From a virus: a stretch of DNA of 30,285 nucleotides. The notes under the pieces are model-generated. The model was not told the origin of the DNA and searched no databases. It saw only the letters and a program-made list of their open reading frames with translations. Both the position numbers and the translations under genes were made by a program. The stretch's first letter is position 1. Each line of letters begins with the position of its first letter. The stretch covers positions 1-30,285 of IMG/VR virus record IMGVR_UViG_3300023179_000363. One strand, written 5' to 3'. Shown one piece after another: positions 21,026 to 28,359 of the stretch.

Positions 21026-21060
21026 GCTGCACTGCAGCATTTAACCTTTAGGAGAAACCT

Positions 21061-21213
21061 ATGAACTTTGATTTTGTCGCCGCATTTACCTCGTTGTCGA
21101 AGTCGTATCGTGAGCTGGCCCACAAGGCCCACGACCAGATGATTGAAGCTTGGATTAAGGCTGAAAAGTCGATTGAAGATAACTGCAAGCTGATGGCGTT
21201 CTGGAAGAAGTAA
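21061..21213 (+). CDS. 50-aa helical protein in its own transcription unit
   Basis: An ATG with GGAG (spacing 6) opens a 50-codon frame with the same biased codon choice as the capsid gene. The product is helical: FDFVAAFTSLSKSYRELAHK, then MIEAWIKAEKSIEDNCKLMA and a basic end. It is flanked by a promoter with TATAAT and by its own terminator, so it is expressed independently of the head operon and probably at high level. Size and separate control fit a small accessory virion or host-interaction protein. No family is recognised. Confidence 0.75.
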   Translation: MNFDFVAAFTSLSKSYRELAHKAHDQMIEAWIKAEKSIEDNCKLMAFWKK

Positions 21214-21215
21214 CC

Positions 21216-21237
21216 AAAGGCCCTTCGGGGCCTTTTT
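21216..21237 (+). terminator. Terminator after the 50-aa gene
   Basis: AAAGGCCC-TTCG-GGGCCTTT forms an 8-bp stem, with a T-run to 21237. It begins 2 bases after the stop codon. The opposing - strand gene ends inside the T-run, so it also separates convergent transcripts. Confidence 0.92.
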
Positions 21238-21607
21238 ACTGATTGTCGTTAACGTGTTTGTACCATGCACGAATAAAATTTTTTAAGTCATCTAAAGAAG
21301 AACCCACAGATACTAATTCGCCGGTTTTGGCAACAAGCCGAATGTCTGTTACCTGCATATCCGCATCAGTGTTCCCCGTTACAAGCAACACACAAAATTT
21401 AGGTGTAGCGCACAATCGGCGAAGCAAAATTTCTTGCCCTGTACTTACTTTTTCGTTAGGCCGCTTCCATTCGCATACCAGAAACCACCCTTTCCGTTCG
21501 TAAACCATATCTAAGTTAGACGGAAGAAACTTAGGATTTTCTGGGATTACGCCCATCAAGTCTTTAAAATCTATATGCGGCGCATTCCTATTACGCATTG
21601 CTCCCAT
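21236..21607 (-). CDS. PD-(D/E)xK-type nuclease-like protein on the opposite strand
   Basis: ATG 21607-21605 (MGAMRNRN) with AAGGA 5 bases upstream is preferred over an upstream GTG at 21634. In 123 aa the pattern LPSNLDMVYERKGWFLVCEW followed by K and STGQEILLRRL gives D33, E46-x-K48 and Q58, the spacing of a PD-(D/E)xK nuclease core. It is the only - strand gene among the late genes, convergent with the 50-aa gene and divergent from the next operon. This placement is typical of a late-acquired 'moron' gene. It may act in exclusion of rival DNA or in recombination. Confidence 0.62.
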   Translation of the reverse strand: MGAMRNRNAPHIDFKDLMGVIPENPKFLPSNLDMVYERKGWFLVCEWKRPNEKVSTGQEILLRRLCATPKFCVLLVTGNTDADMQVTDIRLVAKTGELVSVGSSLDDLKNFIRAWYKHVNDNQ

Positions 21608-21622
21608 ATCATTCCTTTTTAC

Positions 21623-21651
21623 TTGACTATCCACGAATACTATAATATAAA
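21623..21651 (+). promoter_or_regulatory. Promoter for the second late block
   Basis: TTGACT (21623-21628), 17-base spacer, TATAAA (21646-21651). A perfect TATAAT at 21641 is an alternative -10. Transcription from about 21658 gives an 80-base leader before the first start codon at 21739. No gene is seen in the leader; GGCCAA and TTGGCC half-repeats (about 21670 and 21719) could pair in it. Confidence 0.7.
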
Positions 21652-21738
21652 AACCGCATCTAGGGGAACGGCCAACCCAACTGACCTAGCAGACTTTGTA
21701 GAGATGGTTTGGCCAAGTGCTACAACACGGAGATTCAC

Positions 21739-22104
21739 ATGGCTAATTCTACTTTTAGCGGACCAGTTCGCTCGCAGAACGGGTTCCAAACTATTTCGGT
21801 TAATTCGACTACCGGTGCTGTTACCACCACGTCCGTTATCGGCCCCGCAATGGTGGTTGATTCGGTTACTGCTACTGGCAACCTCACGGCCGATAGCGGC
21901 ACTGCTCCGGTCGCTGGCGGCGCTGCTGCCTTCCTTGCTACCTCGACCGCCGGTCTTGGCGTTTATTTTGGCTCGGGCGCACCGACCGTGTCGGCTGCTC
22001 AAGGCTCGCTGTATATCCGCACTGACGGCTCTTCGACCAGCACTCGCTTGTATGTGAACACGAACGGTTCGACGACTTGGACTAACGTCACCACCGCTGC
22101 TTAA
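21739..22104 (+). CDS. Small virion protein, 121 aa
   Basis: ATG 21739 is set by GGAG 6 bases upstream, not by earlier in-frame ATGs. The product is Ser/Thr/Gly/Ala-rich beta protein starting MANSTFSGPVRSQNGFQTIS. Its C-terminal half, SGAPTVSAAQGSLYIRTDGS and TRLYVNTNGSTTWTNVT, resembles the repeat module seen at ends of tail fibres and surface proteins. Biased codon use suggests high expression. A capsid or head-fibre decoration protein is likely. Confidence 0.7.
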   Translation: MANSTFSGPVRSQNGFQTISVNSTTGAVTTTSVIGPAMVVDSVTATGNLTADSGTAPVAGGAAAFLATSTAGLGVYFGSGAPTVSAAQGSLYIRTDGSSTSTRLYVNTNGSTTWTNVTTAA

Positions 22105-22119
22105 TAGGAGTGCGTCATC

Positions 22120-22395
22120 ATGATGCAAACTGACGTTAAAGCCATATCGCTGGCAGCTTCTGGCTCGGCATATGGTGACAGGACACGAGTTCGTGGATTA
22201 GTTGTTGAACCCGGCGCTTCTGCTGGTAGTGTTGTTCTGAAGGATGGTGGCTCAAGCGGTACCACTATTTTCACAGTCAACACCCCGGCAGCAGGTCAGG
22301 TGTTTAATGTTCTGATTCCCGGCGAAGGTATTCTGTTTACCACAAATGTGTACGCCACACTGAGCAATGCAAAAGTGACGGTGTTCTATGGCTAA
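22120..22395 (+). CDS. Small structural protein, 91 aa
   Basis: The start has GGAG with a 9-base spacer. The sequence is a compact beta protein (VRGLVVEPGASAGSVVLKDG; TIFTVNTPAAGQVFNVLIPG) with a terminal VTVFYG. It lies directly after the 121-aa virion protein and overlaps the next gene by 8 bases. Likely a virion component; identity not recognised. Confidence 0.65.
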   Translation: MMQTDVKAISLAASGSAYGDRTRVRGLVVEPGASAGSVVLKDGGSSGTTIFTVNTPAAGQVFNVLIPGEGILFTTNVYATLSNAKVTVFYG

Positions 22396-22648
22396 GACCC
22401 CGGCATGGCAACGTAAAGAAGGCAAGAACCCCAAGGGCGGTTTGAACGCCAAGGGCCGTGCTTCTTATAATGCTGCTAACCCCGGCAAGCCGGGATTGAA
22501 AGCTCCTGCACCACACCCCAAGACAAAAAAAGATGCGGGAAGACGTAAGTCTTTTTGCGCCAGAATGTCGGGTATGCCCGGTGCAATGAAAGATGAAAAA
22601 GGACGGCCAACCCGAAAGGCGTTGTCGCTTAAAGCATGGAACTGCTGA
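22388..22648 (+). CDS. Basic phage protein (DUF6321-like)
   Basis: The 86-aa protein contains PAWQRKEGKNPKGGLNAKGR at the start, then GRRKSFCARMSGMPGAMKDE and ALSLKAWNC. This is a recurrent family in phages and some large viruses, to my memory annotated DUF6321, with no known function. It is very basic and could bind nucleic acid inside the head. Overlaps on both sides show it belongs to the late operon. Confidence 0.75.
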   Translation: MAKTPAWQRKEGKNPKGGLNAKGRASYNAANPGKPGLKAPAPHPKTKKDAGRRKSFCARMSGMPGAMKDEKGRPTRKALSLKAWNC

Positions 22649-23049
22649 ACTGTACTAAGTGCAAAGAAAGTAAACCGAGTACATCGGAATATTTTCCATT
22701 ACATAATAAAAAACGTAATGGTTTAGATAGTTGGTGTCGCTTATGCCGCTCTTCATATCGCAGTGAAACCAATCGTGGCAAATTTAGGGCTGTTATTTCT
22801 GATGAGGCGCTAAAAGAATTAAAAGCATCTACTTTGCAGTGTGTTATTTGCGGAGCAGAAGAAAAATTAGTTGTTGACCATGACCACAAAACTGGGCAAG
22901 TAAGAGGAATGTTGTGCAATCACTGCAACAGGGGTCTTGGGCATTTTAGGGATGACCCGATGCTGTTAGAATTTGCAGCACAATATTTATATGCTGCGCA
23001 TGATGCGCCTAAATGGAAAAAATATTTAGAAAAGGCAGAAACAGCATGA
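22636..23049 (+). CDS. Recombination endonuclease VII family
   Basis: The 137-aa protein has an N-terminal zinc module (CTKC at residues 6-9, CRLC at 34-37), then the endonuclease VII core CVIC (69-72), VVDHDHKTGQVRGMLCNHCN (79-98) with catalytic D-H-D-H, and RGLGHFRDDP. T4 gp49 of this family resolves branched DNA before and during packaging. Its place among late genes fits clearing of junctions for packaging. It overlaps the preceding gene by 13 bases and the next by ATGA. Confidence 0.92.
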   Translation: MELLNCTKCKESKPSTSEYFPLHNKKRNGLDSWCRLCRSSYRSETNRGKFRAVISDEALKELKASTLQCVICGAEEKLVVDHDHKTGQVRGMLCNHCNRGLGHFRDDPMLLEFAAQYLYAAHDAPKWKKYLEKAETA

Positions 23050-23243
23050 CAGAACATCATGAGACCCTTAAAACCGCACTAGATGCAGCGTCTGTTGTAA
23101 CAGCAATTGGCACTTTCATGAATGCTTTACCTGCCGTTGCAGCGTTATTTACGATTGTATGGACGGGCATTAGAATCTACGAAACCGCAACCGTGCAAAA
23201 GTTAATTGCAGCATGGAAAGAAGTGGAGGATAAAGATGCCTAG
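23046..23243 (+). CDS. Small membrane protein, holin candidate
   Basis: The 65-aa product starts at the ATGA overlap (MTEHHETLKT). Residues 15-48 hold hydrophobic segment(s) DAASVVTAIGTFMNALPAVA and AALFTIVWTGIRIY, then a charged tail KLIAAWKEVEDKDA. Size, hydrophobic core and charged end are those of small class II/III holins of podovirus type. No lysin gene is adjacent in the window, so the assignment rests on topology only; it could be another membrane protein. Confidence 0.55.
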   Translation: MTEHHETLKTALDAASVVTAIGTFMNALPAVAALFTIVWTGIRIYETATVQKLIAAWKEVEDKDA

Positions 23244-23721
23244 TGTAAGCAAAAAGCAGCACAACCTAATGGCGGCGGTGGCTCACAACCCGAAGTTTGC
23301 CAAAAAGGTCGGTATCCCGCAAAGTGTGGGTAAGGAATTTAACAAGGCCGATAAAGGCAAACAATTTGAAAGAGGTGGTGAAATGGCAATGAACAAAATG
23401 AAAAATCCCATGATGGGCATGATGGGCGCACGTAAAGCCGCGGACTCCGCAGTTAAAACTACTGCCCCCGCGATGGGCGCTCGCAAGTCTGCAGAGGATG
23501 CAAAACAAAGAATGCAAAAGGCTATGCAAAAGGCTATGCAAAAGAAAGATAGTGCTATGGCTGCACGCAAACCCGCCGCTCCGGCTCCTGAAGCTACAGC
23601 CCCGGCACCAACCATGAAGAAGGGCGGTAAGGTCAAGACCAAGTGCATGGCCGGTGGTGGTTATGTTCGCGCTGCTGACGGCATTACTAAAAAAGGCAAG
23701 ACCAAGGGTAAGTTTGTATGA
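23236..23721 (+). CDS. Basic low-complexity phage protein with GGKV and ADG motifs, 161 aa
   Basis: ATG 23236 has GGAGG 6 bases upstream. The N-terminus SVSKKQHNLMAAVAHNPKFA and KVGIPQSVGKEFNKADKGK is a widespread phage pattern of unknown function. A Met/Gln/Ala-rich helix follows, with a near-duplicated GARKAADSAV / GARKSAEDAK motif. The C-terminus is MKKGGKVKTKCMAGGGYVRA, ADGITKKGKTKGKFV. The terminal GGKV...ADG...KGKTKG block recurs across many phage proteins and may be a virion-targeting or nucleic-acid-binding tag. Very basic. Confidence 0.7.
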   Translation: MPSVSKKQHNLMAAVAHNPKFAKKVGIPQSVGKEFNKADKGKQFERGGEMAMNKMKNPMMGMMGARKAADSAVKTTAPAMGARKSAEDAKQRMQKAMQKAMQKKDSAMAARKPAAPAPEATAPAPTMKKGGKVKTKCMAGGGYVRAADGITKKGKTKGKFV

Positions 23722-23999
23722 GACCGAGTCGGGGTATGGGCGCTATTAATCCTTCAAAAATGCCGAAGGCTAAAACCGTTCGTCGTAAAGACAACCCCGA
23801 CAAAGTTACTCAGTACAAAGAAGGTGGCCTGAGTAAGGTCAACGAAGCGGGTAATTATACTAAGCCGGGTATGCGTAAGTCTTTATTTAACAGCATTAAA
23901 GCTGGTGGTAAGGGCGGCGCTCCCGGCCAATGGTCAGCCCGCAAGGCCCAAATGTTAGCATTACAATACAAAAAGCGCGGCGGCGGTTACAAGGACTGA
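23718..23999 (+). CDS. Basic phage protein with GQWSARKAQ motif, 93 aa
   Basis: The start overlaps the previous stop by 4 bases. The sequence contains KEGGLSKVNEAGNYTKPGMR, KSLFNSIKAGGKGGAPGQWS and ARKAQMLALQYKKRGGGYKD. This pattern is recurrent in phage genomes and in some giant viruses; function unknown. It is strongly basic and glycine-rich and is part of a run of similar small proteins. Confidence 0.72.
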   Translation: MRPSRGMGAINPSKMPKAKTVRRKDNPDKVTQYKEGGLSKVNEAGNYTKPGMRKSLFNSIKAGGKGGAPGQWSARKAQMLALQYKKRGGGYKD

Positions 24000-24000
24000 C

Positions 24001-24246
24001 ATGAAAAAACCACAGCAAAGTCTAAAAAACTGGACCGCGCAAAAGTGGAGAACCAAAAGTGGTAAACCGTCAACGCAAGGACCGAAAGCAACCGGAGAGC
24101 GATACCTCCCGGAAGCGGCGATTAAGTCGTTATCTCCGTCAGAATATGCTGCAACGACTAGAGCGAAAAGAGCTGGAAAAAGAGCAGGAAAACAATTTGT
24201 AGCACAGCCTAAAACTGTCGCAAAGAAAACATCGAGGTATAGGTAA
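24001..24246 (+). CDS. Basic phage protein with KWRTKSGKPS motif, 81 aa
   Basis: SLKNWTAQKWRTKSGKPSTQ, then TGERYLPEAAIKSLSPSEYA and ATTRAKRAG, match a small conserved phage protein type that, together with the preceding gene's type, recurs as a pair. I recall DUF5872 used for this kind of sequence but am not certain. Highly basic, likely nucleic-acid binding. It starts 1 base after the previous stop and overlaps the next start by one base. Confidence 0.68.
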   Translation: MKKPQQSLKNWTAQKWRTKSGKPSTQGPKATGERYLPEAAIKSLSPSEYAATTRAKRAGKRAGKQFVAQPKTVAKKTSRYR

Positions 24247-24614
24247 TGGGCGCTGCGGCCACTAACGGAATCCCATCTGGGGGCAATCCCGTATCTAGTA
24301 TTAATAAACAGGGGCCAGCCTTAGGTGGTAAAGGCGGCGGCACATCCACGCCCGCGCAAATACAACTTCCTCAGCATATCCAACAGACCCTTGCCGGTAT
24401 GTTACAAGGCGCAATGCCGCAGAACCAAAAGCCTAATGGGTTTAATCAGAATGGATTTAATCCATATATGCAAAATCAGCAGCAACAGCAATATCAACAG
24501 CAGCATTCTTCTCAAATGCCCAGTTCGCCGTTAACGTCAGCGTCAAAAACACAGCCGCAAATGCTAACTGCAGCCGGGATAGGCAGCTTAAACCTTAACA
24601 ACATTATTAAATAA
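24246..24614 (+). CDS. Gln/Asn-rich disordered protein, 122 aa
   Basis: The sequence is low in complexity: a GGKGGG patch at about 28-33, then a Gln/Asn/Pro-rich stretch (NPYMQNQQQQQYQQQHSSQM) and a short C-terminal helix (LTAAGIGSLNLNNIIK). It joins the previous and next genes with 1-base overlaps, so it belongs to the operon. The GGKGGG patch occurs again in the 661-aa protein. No function can be assigned. Confidence 0.6.
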   Translation: MGAAATNGIPSGGNPVSSINKQGPALGGKGGGTSTPAQIQLPQHIQQTLAGMLQGAMPQNQKPNGFNQNGFNPYMQNQQQQQYQQQHSSQMPSSPLTSASKTQPQMLTAAGIGSLNLNNIIK

Positions 24615-25021
24615 TGGACTACGAACGCTATAAAAACCCGGATGGGAGCCTGCCCGAATGGGCAGAAAAGTTTAAGGAATGTGAGAAGTATATTGAAGAT
24701 GCGTTGCAGTATTGCAATGGAACACATGAATTGCAGGATGTGGCAGACCAGATTTTTAACGGCGAATTACAGCTTTGGCCTGCTAAAGATACAGCACTGG
24801 TATCACAAATTGTTGTGTATCCAAAAAGAAAATCTATTCATATCTTTTTGGCTGGCGGGAACATTGACGAATTAATCAATATGGAAGAATCAGTATTTTC
24901 TTGGGCGCGTAGACAGGGCTGTGATATGCTGACTTTTTCGGGTAGACTTGGGTGGAGCCGCAGTAAGCTGAAGAATCGCGGATACAAAGCGGACCATATC
25001 ATGATGGTAAAGGATATTTGA
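24614..25021 (+). CDS. GNAT-like phage protein, 135 aa
   Basis: The pattern YIEDALQYCNGTHELQDVAD, then QLWPAKDTALVSQIVVYPKR and FLAGGNIDELINMEESVFSW, then ARRQGCDMLTFSGRLGW, resembles small phage proteins with an acetyltransferase (GNAT) fold found among late and virion genes. Catalytic competence cannot be judged. It precedes the 661-aa low-complexity protein, so a virion or ejection-related role is possible. Confidence 0.6.
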   Translation: MDYERYKNPDGSLPEWAEKFKECEKYIEDALQYCNGTHELQDVADQIFNGELQLWPAKDTALVSQIVVYPKRKSIHIFLAGGNIDELINMEESVFSWARRQGCDMLTFSGRLGWSRSKLKNRGYKADHIMMVKDI

Positions 25022-25022
25022 A

Positions 25023-27008
25023 ATGGGATTTTCAAGCACTGGGTCTACTGGCACTGGAGCTAATAGTAACCAAACTAGCGGCCAAACCAGCAATCAAACC
25101 GGTGTAGGGTCTAATCCTACAACTACTGGGCAAACCCAGCCTACCGGTTCGCAATACGGCGGTAAAGGCGGCGGATACGCACAGCCTAATCCGCAAGATA
25201 CTCCGCGTAATCCGTATGCGGTCAATACAGATACATCATCTCAACAAACGTACATGCCATTTGGGCAAACCGCCTATGGGTACAACATGCAGCGTTTGGC
25301 ACAGCGCATGGACCCTTCCGCAGCGTTGCCGGGTGATTACAACCGCCCTAGTTTCTATCAACCGCAAGCCCCGCAGTTTTTCCAACCTCAAATTGACGTA
25401 GAGGGACTAAAGTCCGCTTTTGGTGGAAAGGGTGGCGGTACGGCCGATACTAAAGGGTCTACAGATACAACAACCCCGGCTACCACTCCCGCAGCTACAG
25501 ATACGCAACAGCCGCAAAACCAATATGATACTAGGTTCAGCGCACTAGAAGAAAAACTAAACCAACTTCTAGCCGCGCGCTCTGGCGCTGGTACAACAGC
25601 CCCAGCTACCTCTGATACGACTACTCCTACCAGCACTTCGGCCGCTACTTCTGGTACAACAGCCCCAGCTACCTCTAGTACGACTGCCCCTACCGGCACT
25701 TCGGCCGCTACTTCTGGTACAACGGCCCCAGCTACCTCTGATACGACTGCTCCTACCGGCACTTCGGCCGCTACAGATTCTGAAATTAAAGATACTGGAG
25801 AAGCTACGTATTCTCAAACGGCGGCTGCTAGTAAATTTGGGGTTGGGACTAATGCAGCGGAGGCGTCTACGCCGCTTACAGATACACAATTATCTGACGC
25901 AAAAGAAGCAAAAGCCGCCGAAGCAACGGCTACAGCAGCAAAAATTGACCCCGTTACGGGCAAGCCAAAATATCAATATGGCACGTATACTGCTCCTACT
26001 GATGAGCAACTATCTGGGTTGGGTAGCAAAGCAAACATTCAATCTTACTATAATCAACAGGCCGCTAGGGCTAAAACTGACTTGGCAGCGGCACAAAAAG
26101 CGCTAAAAGCTGCGCAAAAAAGCGGCTCGATGGATGACCAAGTAGCCGCCCAAAAACAAGTTAGCGCCATCTTACAACGCCAAGCTCAAATTGCCGCGGA
26201 TTCAAAGAAGACATTGGCCCAAGTAGGCAAGACCGGCTATCAAACAGCCTCGCAGATTCAAGCTAGCAAGGATGCAGCAGCTAAGGCCGCAGCAGATAAA
26301 CAGGCAGCAGCTAAAGCACAGGCGGACGCAGCGGCTAAGGCTAAGGCAGATGCAGCAGCTAAGGCCACAGCAGATAAACAAGCCGCGGCTAAAGCCAAGG
26401 CAGATGCAGCAGCTAAGGCCGCCGCAGACAAACAAGCCAAAGCGCAAGCGGATGCACAAGCCAAAGCACAAGCAGAGGCGCAGAAGAAAGCCGCAGCGGA
26501 TACGGCCGCTAAGGCTAAGGCAGATGCAGCAGCTAAGGCCACAGCAGATAAACAAGCCAAAGCACAAGCGGATGCACAAGCCAAAGCACAAGCAGAAGCG
26601 CAGAAGAAAGCCGCAGCGGAAAAAGCAGCCCAAGAAAAAGCCGCAGCGCAAAAAGCAGCCCAAGAAAAGGCAGCCGCCGATAAAGCCGCAGCTCAGCAAG
26701 CCGCGCAGGAAAAAGCTGAAGCAGAGCGTGCCGCTAAAGAAAGAGCGGCTCAAGAAAAAGCGCAAGCAGAGGCGCAGAAGAAAGCCGCAGGGGAAAAAGC
26801 AGCCCAAGAAAAAGCCGCTGCCGCACAGAAGGCCGCAGAAGAAAAAGCCGCTGCTAAGCAAGCCGCTGCAGAAAAAGCCGCTGCAGAAAAAGCAGCAAAA
26901 GCGCAAGCAGCTGCAGCTAAGAAAACGACCAAAAAAGCAAAGGGCGGTACAGTCATTGCCCACAAAGGAATGACGCCCAACCTTAAAAAACAGTTAGGAA
27001 TTAAATGA
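25023..27008 (+). CDS. Low-complexity protein with TolA-like Ala/Lys/Gln rod, 661 aa
   Basis: The protein has three parts. Residues 1-190 are Gly/Thr/Gln/Pro-rich and disordered, with GGKGGG patches. Residues about 190-252 contain three 21-residue repeats (GTTAPATSDTTAPTGTSAAT type). Residues about 415-635 are an almost pure Ala/Lys/Gln/Glu/Asp helix (units such as AAKAKADAAAKAAADKQ), like domain II of TolA. The end is KKAKGGTVIAHKGMTPNLKK, carrying the GGTV patch. It could be an extended periplasm- or tail-spanning rod, or an ejected protein; TolA mimicry is an inference from composition. It sits directly before connector genes. Confidence 0.72.
   Translation: MGFSSTGSTGTGANSNQTSGQTSNQTGVGSNPTTTGQTQPTGSQYGGKGGGYAQPNPQDTPRNPYAVNTDTSSQQTYMPFGQTAYGYNMQRLAQRMDPSAALPGDYNRPSFYQPQAPQFFQPQIDVEGLKSAFGGKGGGTADTKGSTDTTTPATTPAATDTQQPQNQYDTRFSALEEKLNQLLAARSGAGTTAPATSDTTTPTSTSAATSGTTAPATSSTTAPTGTSAATSGTTAPATSDTTAPTGTSAATDSEIKDTGEATYSQTAAASKFGVGTNAAEASTPLTDTQLSDAKEAKAAEATATAAKIDPVTGKPKYQYGTYTAPTDEQLSGLGSKANIQSYYNQQAARAKTDLAAAQKALKAAQKSGSMDDQVAAQKQVSAILQRQAQIAADSKKTLAQVGKTGYQTASQIQASKDAAAKAAADKQAAAKAQADAAAKAKADAAAKATADKQAAAKAKADAAAKAAADKQAKAQADAQAKAQAEAQKKAAADTAAKAKADAAAKATADKQAKAQADAQAKAQAEAQKKAAAEKAAQEKAAAQKAAQEKAAADKAAAQQAAQEKAEAERAAKERAAQEKAQAEAQKKAAGEKAAQEKAAAAQKAAEEKAAAKQAAAEKAAAEKAAKAQAAAAKKTTKKAKGGTVIAHKGMTPNLKKQLGIK
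25590..25778 (+). repeat. Three tandem 63-bp repeats
   Basis: Units begin at 25590, 25653 and 25716, and each encodes a 21-residue Thr/Ala/Ser/Pro-rich segment. Differences are few (mostly single substitutions) except for the last bases of copy three. The number of units could vary between strains by slippage. Confidence 0.88.
26265..26930 (+). repeat. Degenerate repeats encoding the Ala/Lys/Gln rod
   Basis: Blocks such as the sequence around 26335-26390 reappear near 26512-26565 with few changes, and many GCAGCTAAGGC-like units recur. The long open frames on the other strand here are a by-product of this composition. Confidence 0.75.
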
Positions 27009-27727
27009 CTACCACCGGCACCGCATCATTTAATTTAGACCTCAACAATCTTATTGAAGAGGCATTTGAGCGTTGCGGCTCTGAGCTTCGCACGGGCTAC
27101 GATATGCGCACGGCCCGCCGTAGTCTTAATCTTCTTACTATTGAATGGGCCAACCGCGGTATTAATCTTTGGACAATTGAGCAGGGCAGCATTCCGCTTC
27201 TTGCTAATACCATTACATATGATTTGCCGGTTGATACGATTGACTTGTTAGACCACGTTGTGCGTACTGGTAGCGGGCAAAATCAGACTGATATTAATAT
27301 TACTAGAATATCGGAGCCTACTTACTCAACCATTCCTAACAAAAATGCCACCGGGCGTCCAATTCAGGTGTGGGTAAATCGGCGCTCAGGGGCCACCACG
27401 CCAAATGGAGTGCAATATCCACAGATTAATATTTGGCCGCTACCAACAGTTAATGACCAATACACATTCGTATATTGGCGCTTGCGTCGTATTCAAGACG
27501 CTGGCAACGGCGTGACCACACAAGATATTCCGTTTCGGTTTCTACCGGCTATGGTTGCAGGTCTTGCGTACTATCTTTCGCTCAAAATCCCCGACGCCGC
27601 TCAGCGCATTCAGATGTTAAAAGCTGACTACGAAGAGCAATATCAACTTGCAGCCGATGAAGACCGCGAAAAAGCGGCCATTCGCCTAGCACCGCGTGTT
27701 GGGTATGTTGGTGGCGGGGGGTGGTAA
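27005..27727 (+). CDS. Head-tail adaptor/connector-type structural protein, 240 aa
   Basis: The start overlaps the preceding gene by 4 bases. The sequence has LNNLIEEAFERCGSELRTGY, ARRSLNLLTIEWANRGINLW, DNA-end or ring-type beta segments, FVYWRLRRIQDAG, FLPAMVAGLAYYLSLKIPDA and YEEQYQLAADEDREKA. This pattern is a common phage head-tail joining or tail-tube-associated protein found once per genome after portal and capsid genes. A ring-forming adaptor at the neck is likely. Function by pattern and place. Confidence 0.78.
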   Translation: MTTTGTASFNLDLNNLIEEAFERCGSELRTGYDMRTARRSLNLLTIEWANRGINLWTIEQGSIPLLANTITYDLPVDTIDLLDHVVRTGSGQNQTDINITRISEPTYSTIPNKNATGRPIQVWVNRRSGATTPNGVQYPQINIWPLPTVNDQYTFVYWRLRRIQDAGNGVTTQDIPFRFLPAMVAGLAYYLSLKIPDAAQRIQMLKADYEEQYQLAADEDREKAAIRLAPRVGYVGGGGW

Positions 27728-28150
27728 GTGCCCTCCAAGTTTTCGTCTGGCAAATACTCTATTGCGGAATGCGATAGATGCGGGTTTCGTTACAAGCTTA
27801 AACAGCTAAAACGCTTGGTTATTAAAACCAAAAACATTAATATGTTGGTGTGTCCAACATGTTGGGAACCAGACCAGCCGCAATTGTCTCTCGGGCTTTA
27901 CCCAGTTAGTGACCCGCAAGCAGTGCGTAACCCAAGAACTGATACTAGCTATTACACATCAGGTACAGGGGGTTTGCAGCTACAACCGGGTCCGGGACCA
28001 AATGGTATTGGTACAATAGGTGAAGGTAGTAGAATATTTCAATGGGGTTGGAATCCCGTTGGCGGCTCAAGAGCAGACGATAATGGACTAACTCCGAATG
28101 ACCTAATTGCTCAAGGACAAATCGGAAATATTGCGGTTACTACAATTTAA
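27728..28150 (+). CDS. Zinc-ribbon virion-region protein, GTG start, 140 aa
   Basis: It starts with GTG at 27728, immediately after the previous stop. CDRCGF (C15, C18) and LVCPTCWEPDQPQ (C42, C45) form a zinc ribbon. The C-terminal half is Gly/Pro-rich and disordered (SGTGGLQLQPGPGPNGIG). This ribbon-plus-tail protein is recurrent between the two adaptor genes of related phages. Likely structural or DNA-associated; precise role unknown. Confidence 0.7.
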   Translation: MPSKFSSGKYSIAECDRCGFRYKLKQLKRLVIKTKNINMLVCPTCWEPDQPQLSLGLYPVSDPQAVRNPRTDTSYYTSGTGGLQLQPGPGPNGIGTIGEGSRIFQWGWNPVGGSRADDNGLTPNDLIAQGQIGNIAVTTI

Positions 28151-28160
28151 GGAGTACATG

Positions 28161-28358
28161 ATGGAAAAAGATGACCTGAAACAAGACAAAGCCCTCATTA
28201 AGAAGGCTTTCAAGCAGCATGATAAGCAAGAACACAAAGGCGGCAAGGGTACTACCCTGAAGCTCAAGAAGGGCGGCGTCACCTCTGCCGATATGAAGAA
28301 GTATGGCCGCAATTTGGCCCGCGCTATGAATCAGCGCTCGTCTGGTCGGGGTCGCTAA
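28161..28358 (+). CDS. Small basic protein with KKGGVTSADMKK motif, 65 aa
   Basis: ATG 28161 has GGAG with a 6-base spacer; the ATG just before it would leave only 3. Two thirds is a charged helix (KDDLKQDKALIKKAFKQHDK), followed by GGKGTTLKLKKGGVTSADMK and GRNLARAMNQRSSGRGR. The pattern is common in phages, of unknown function. It has the GGV patch shared with other late proteins. Confidence 0.72.
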   Translation: MEKDDLKQDKALIKKAFKQHDKQEHKGGKGTTLKLKKGGVTSADMKKYGRNLARAMNQRSSGRGR

Positions 28359-28359
28359 C

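Noticed and set aside
20084-21040. Long - strand open frame opposite the major capsid gene
   Set aside because: Its length follows from the biased codons of the capsid gene on the other strand; no ribosome binding site or domain supports it.
25590-25778. CRISPR-like array
   Set aside because: The 63-bp units are contiguous coding repeats without unique spacers.
26202-26963. Long - strand and second + strand open frames across the Ala/Lys/Gln region
   Set aside because: The low-complexity repeat removes stop codons in several frames. Only the frame continuing from 25023 has a start, flanking ordinary sequence and a stop before the next gene.
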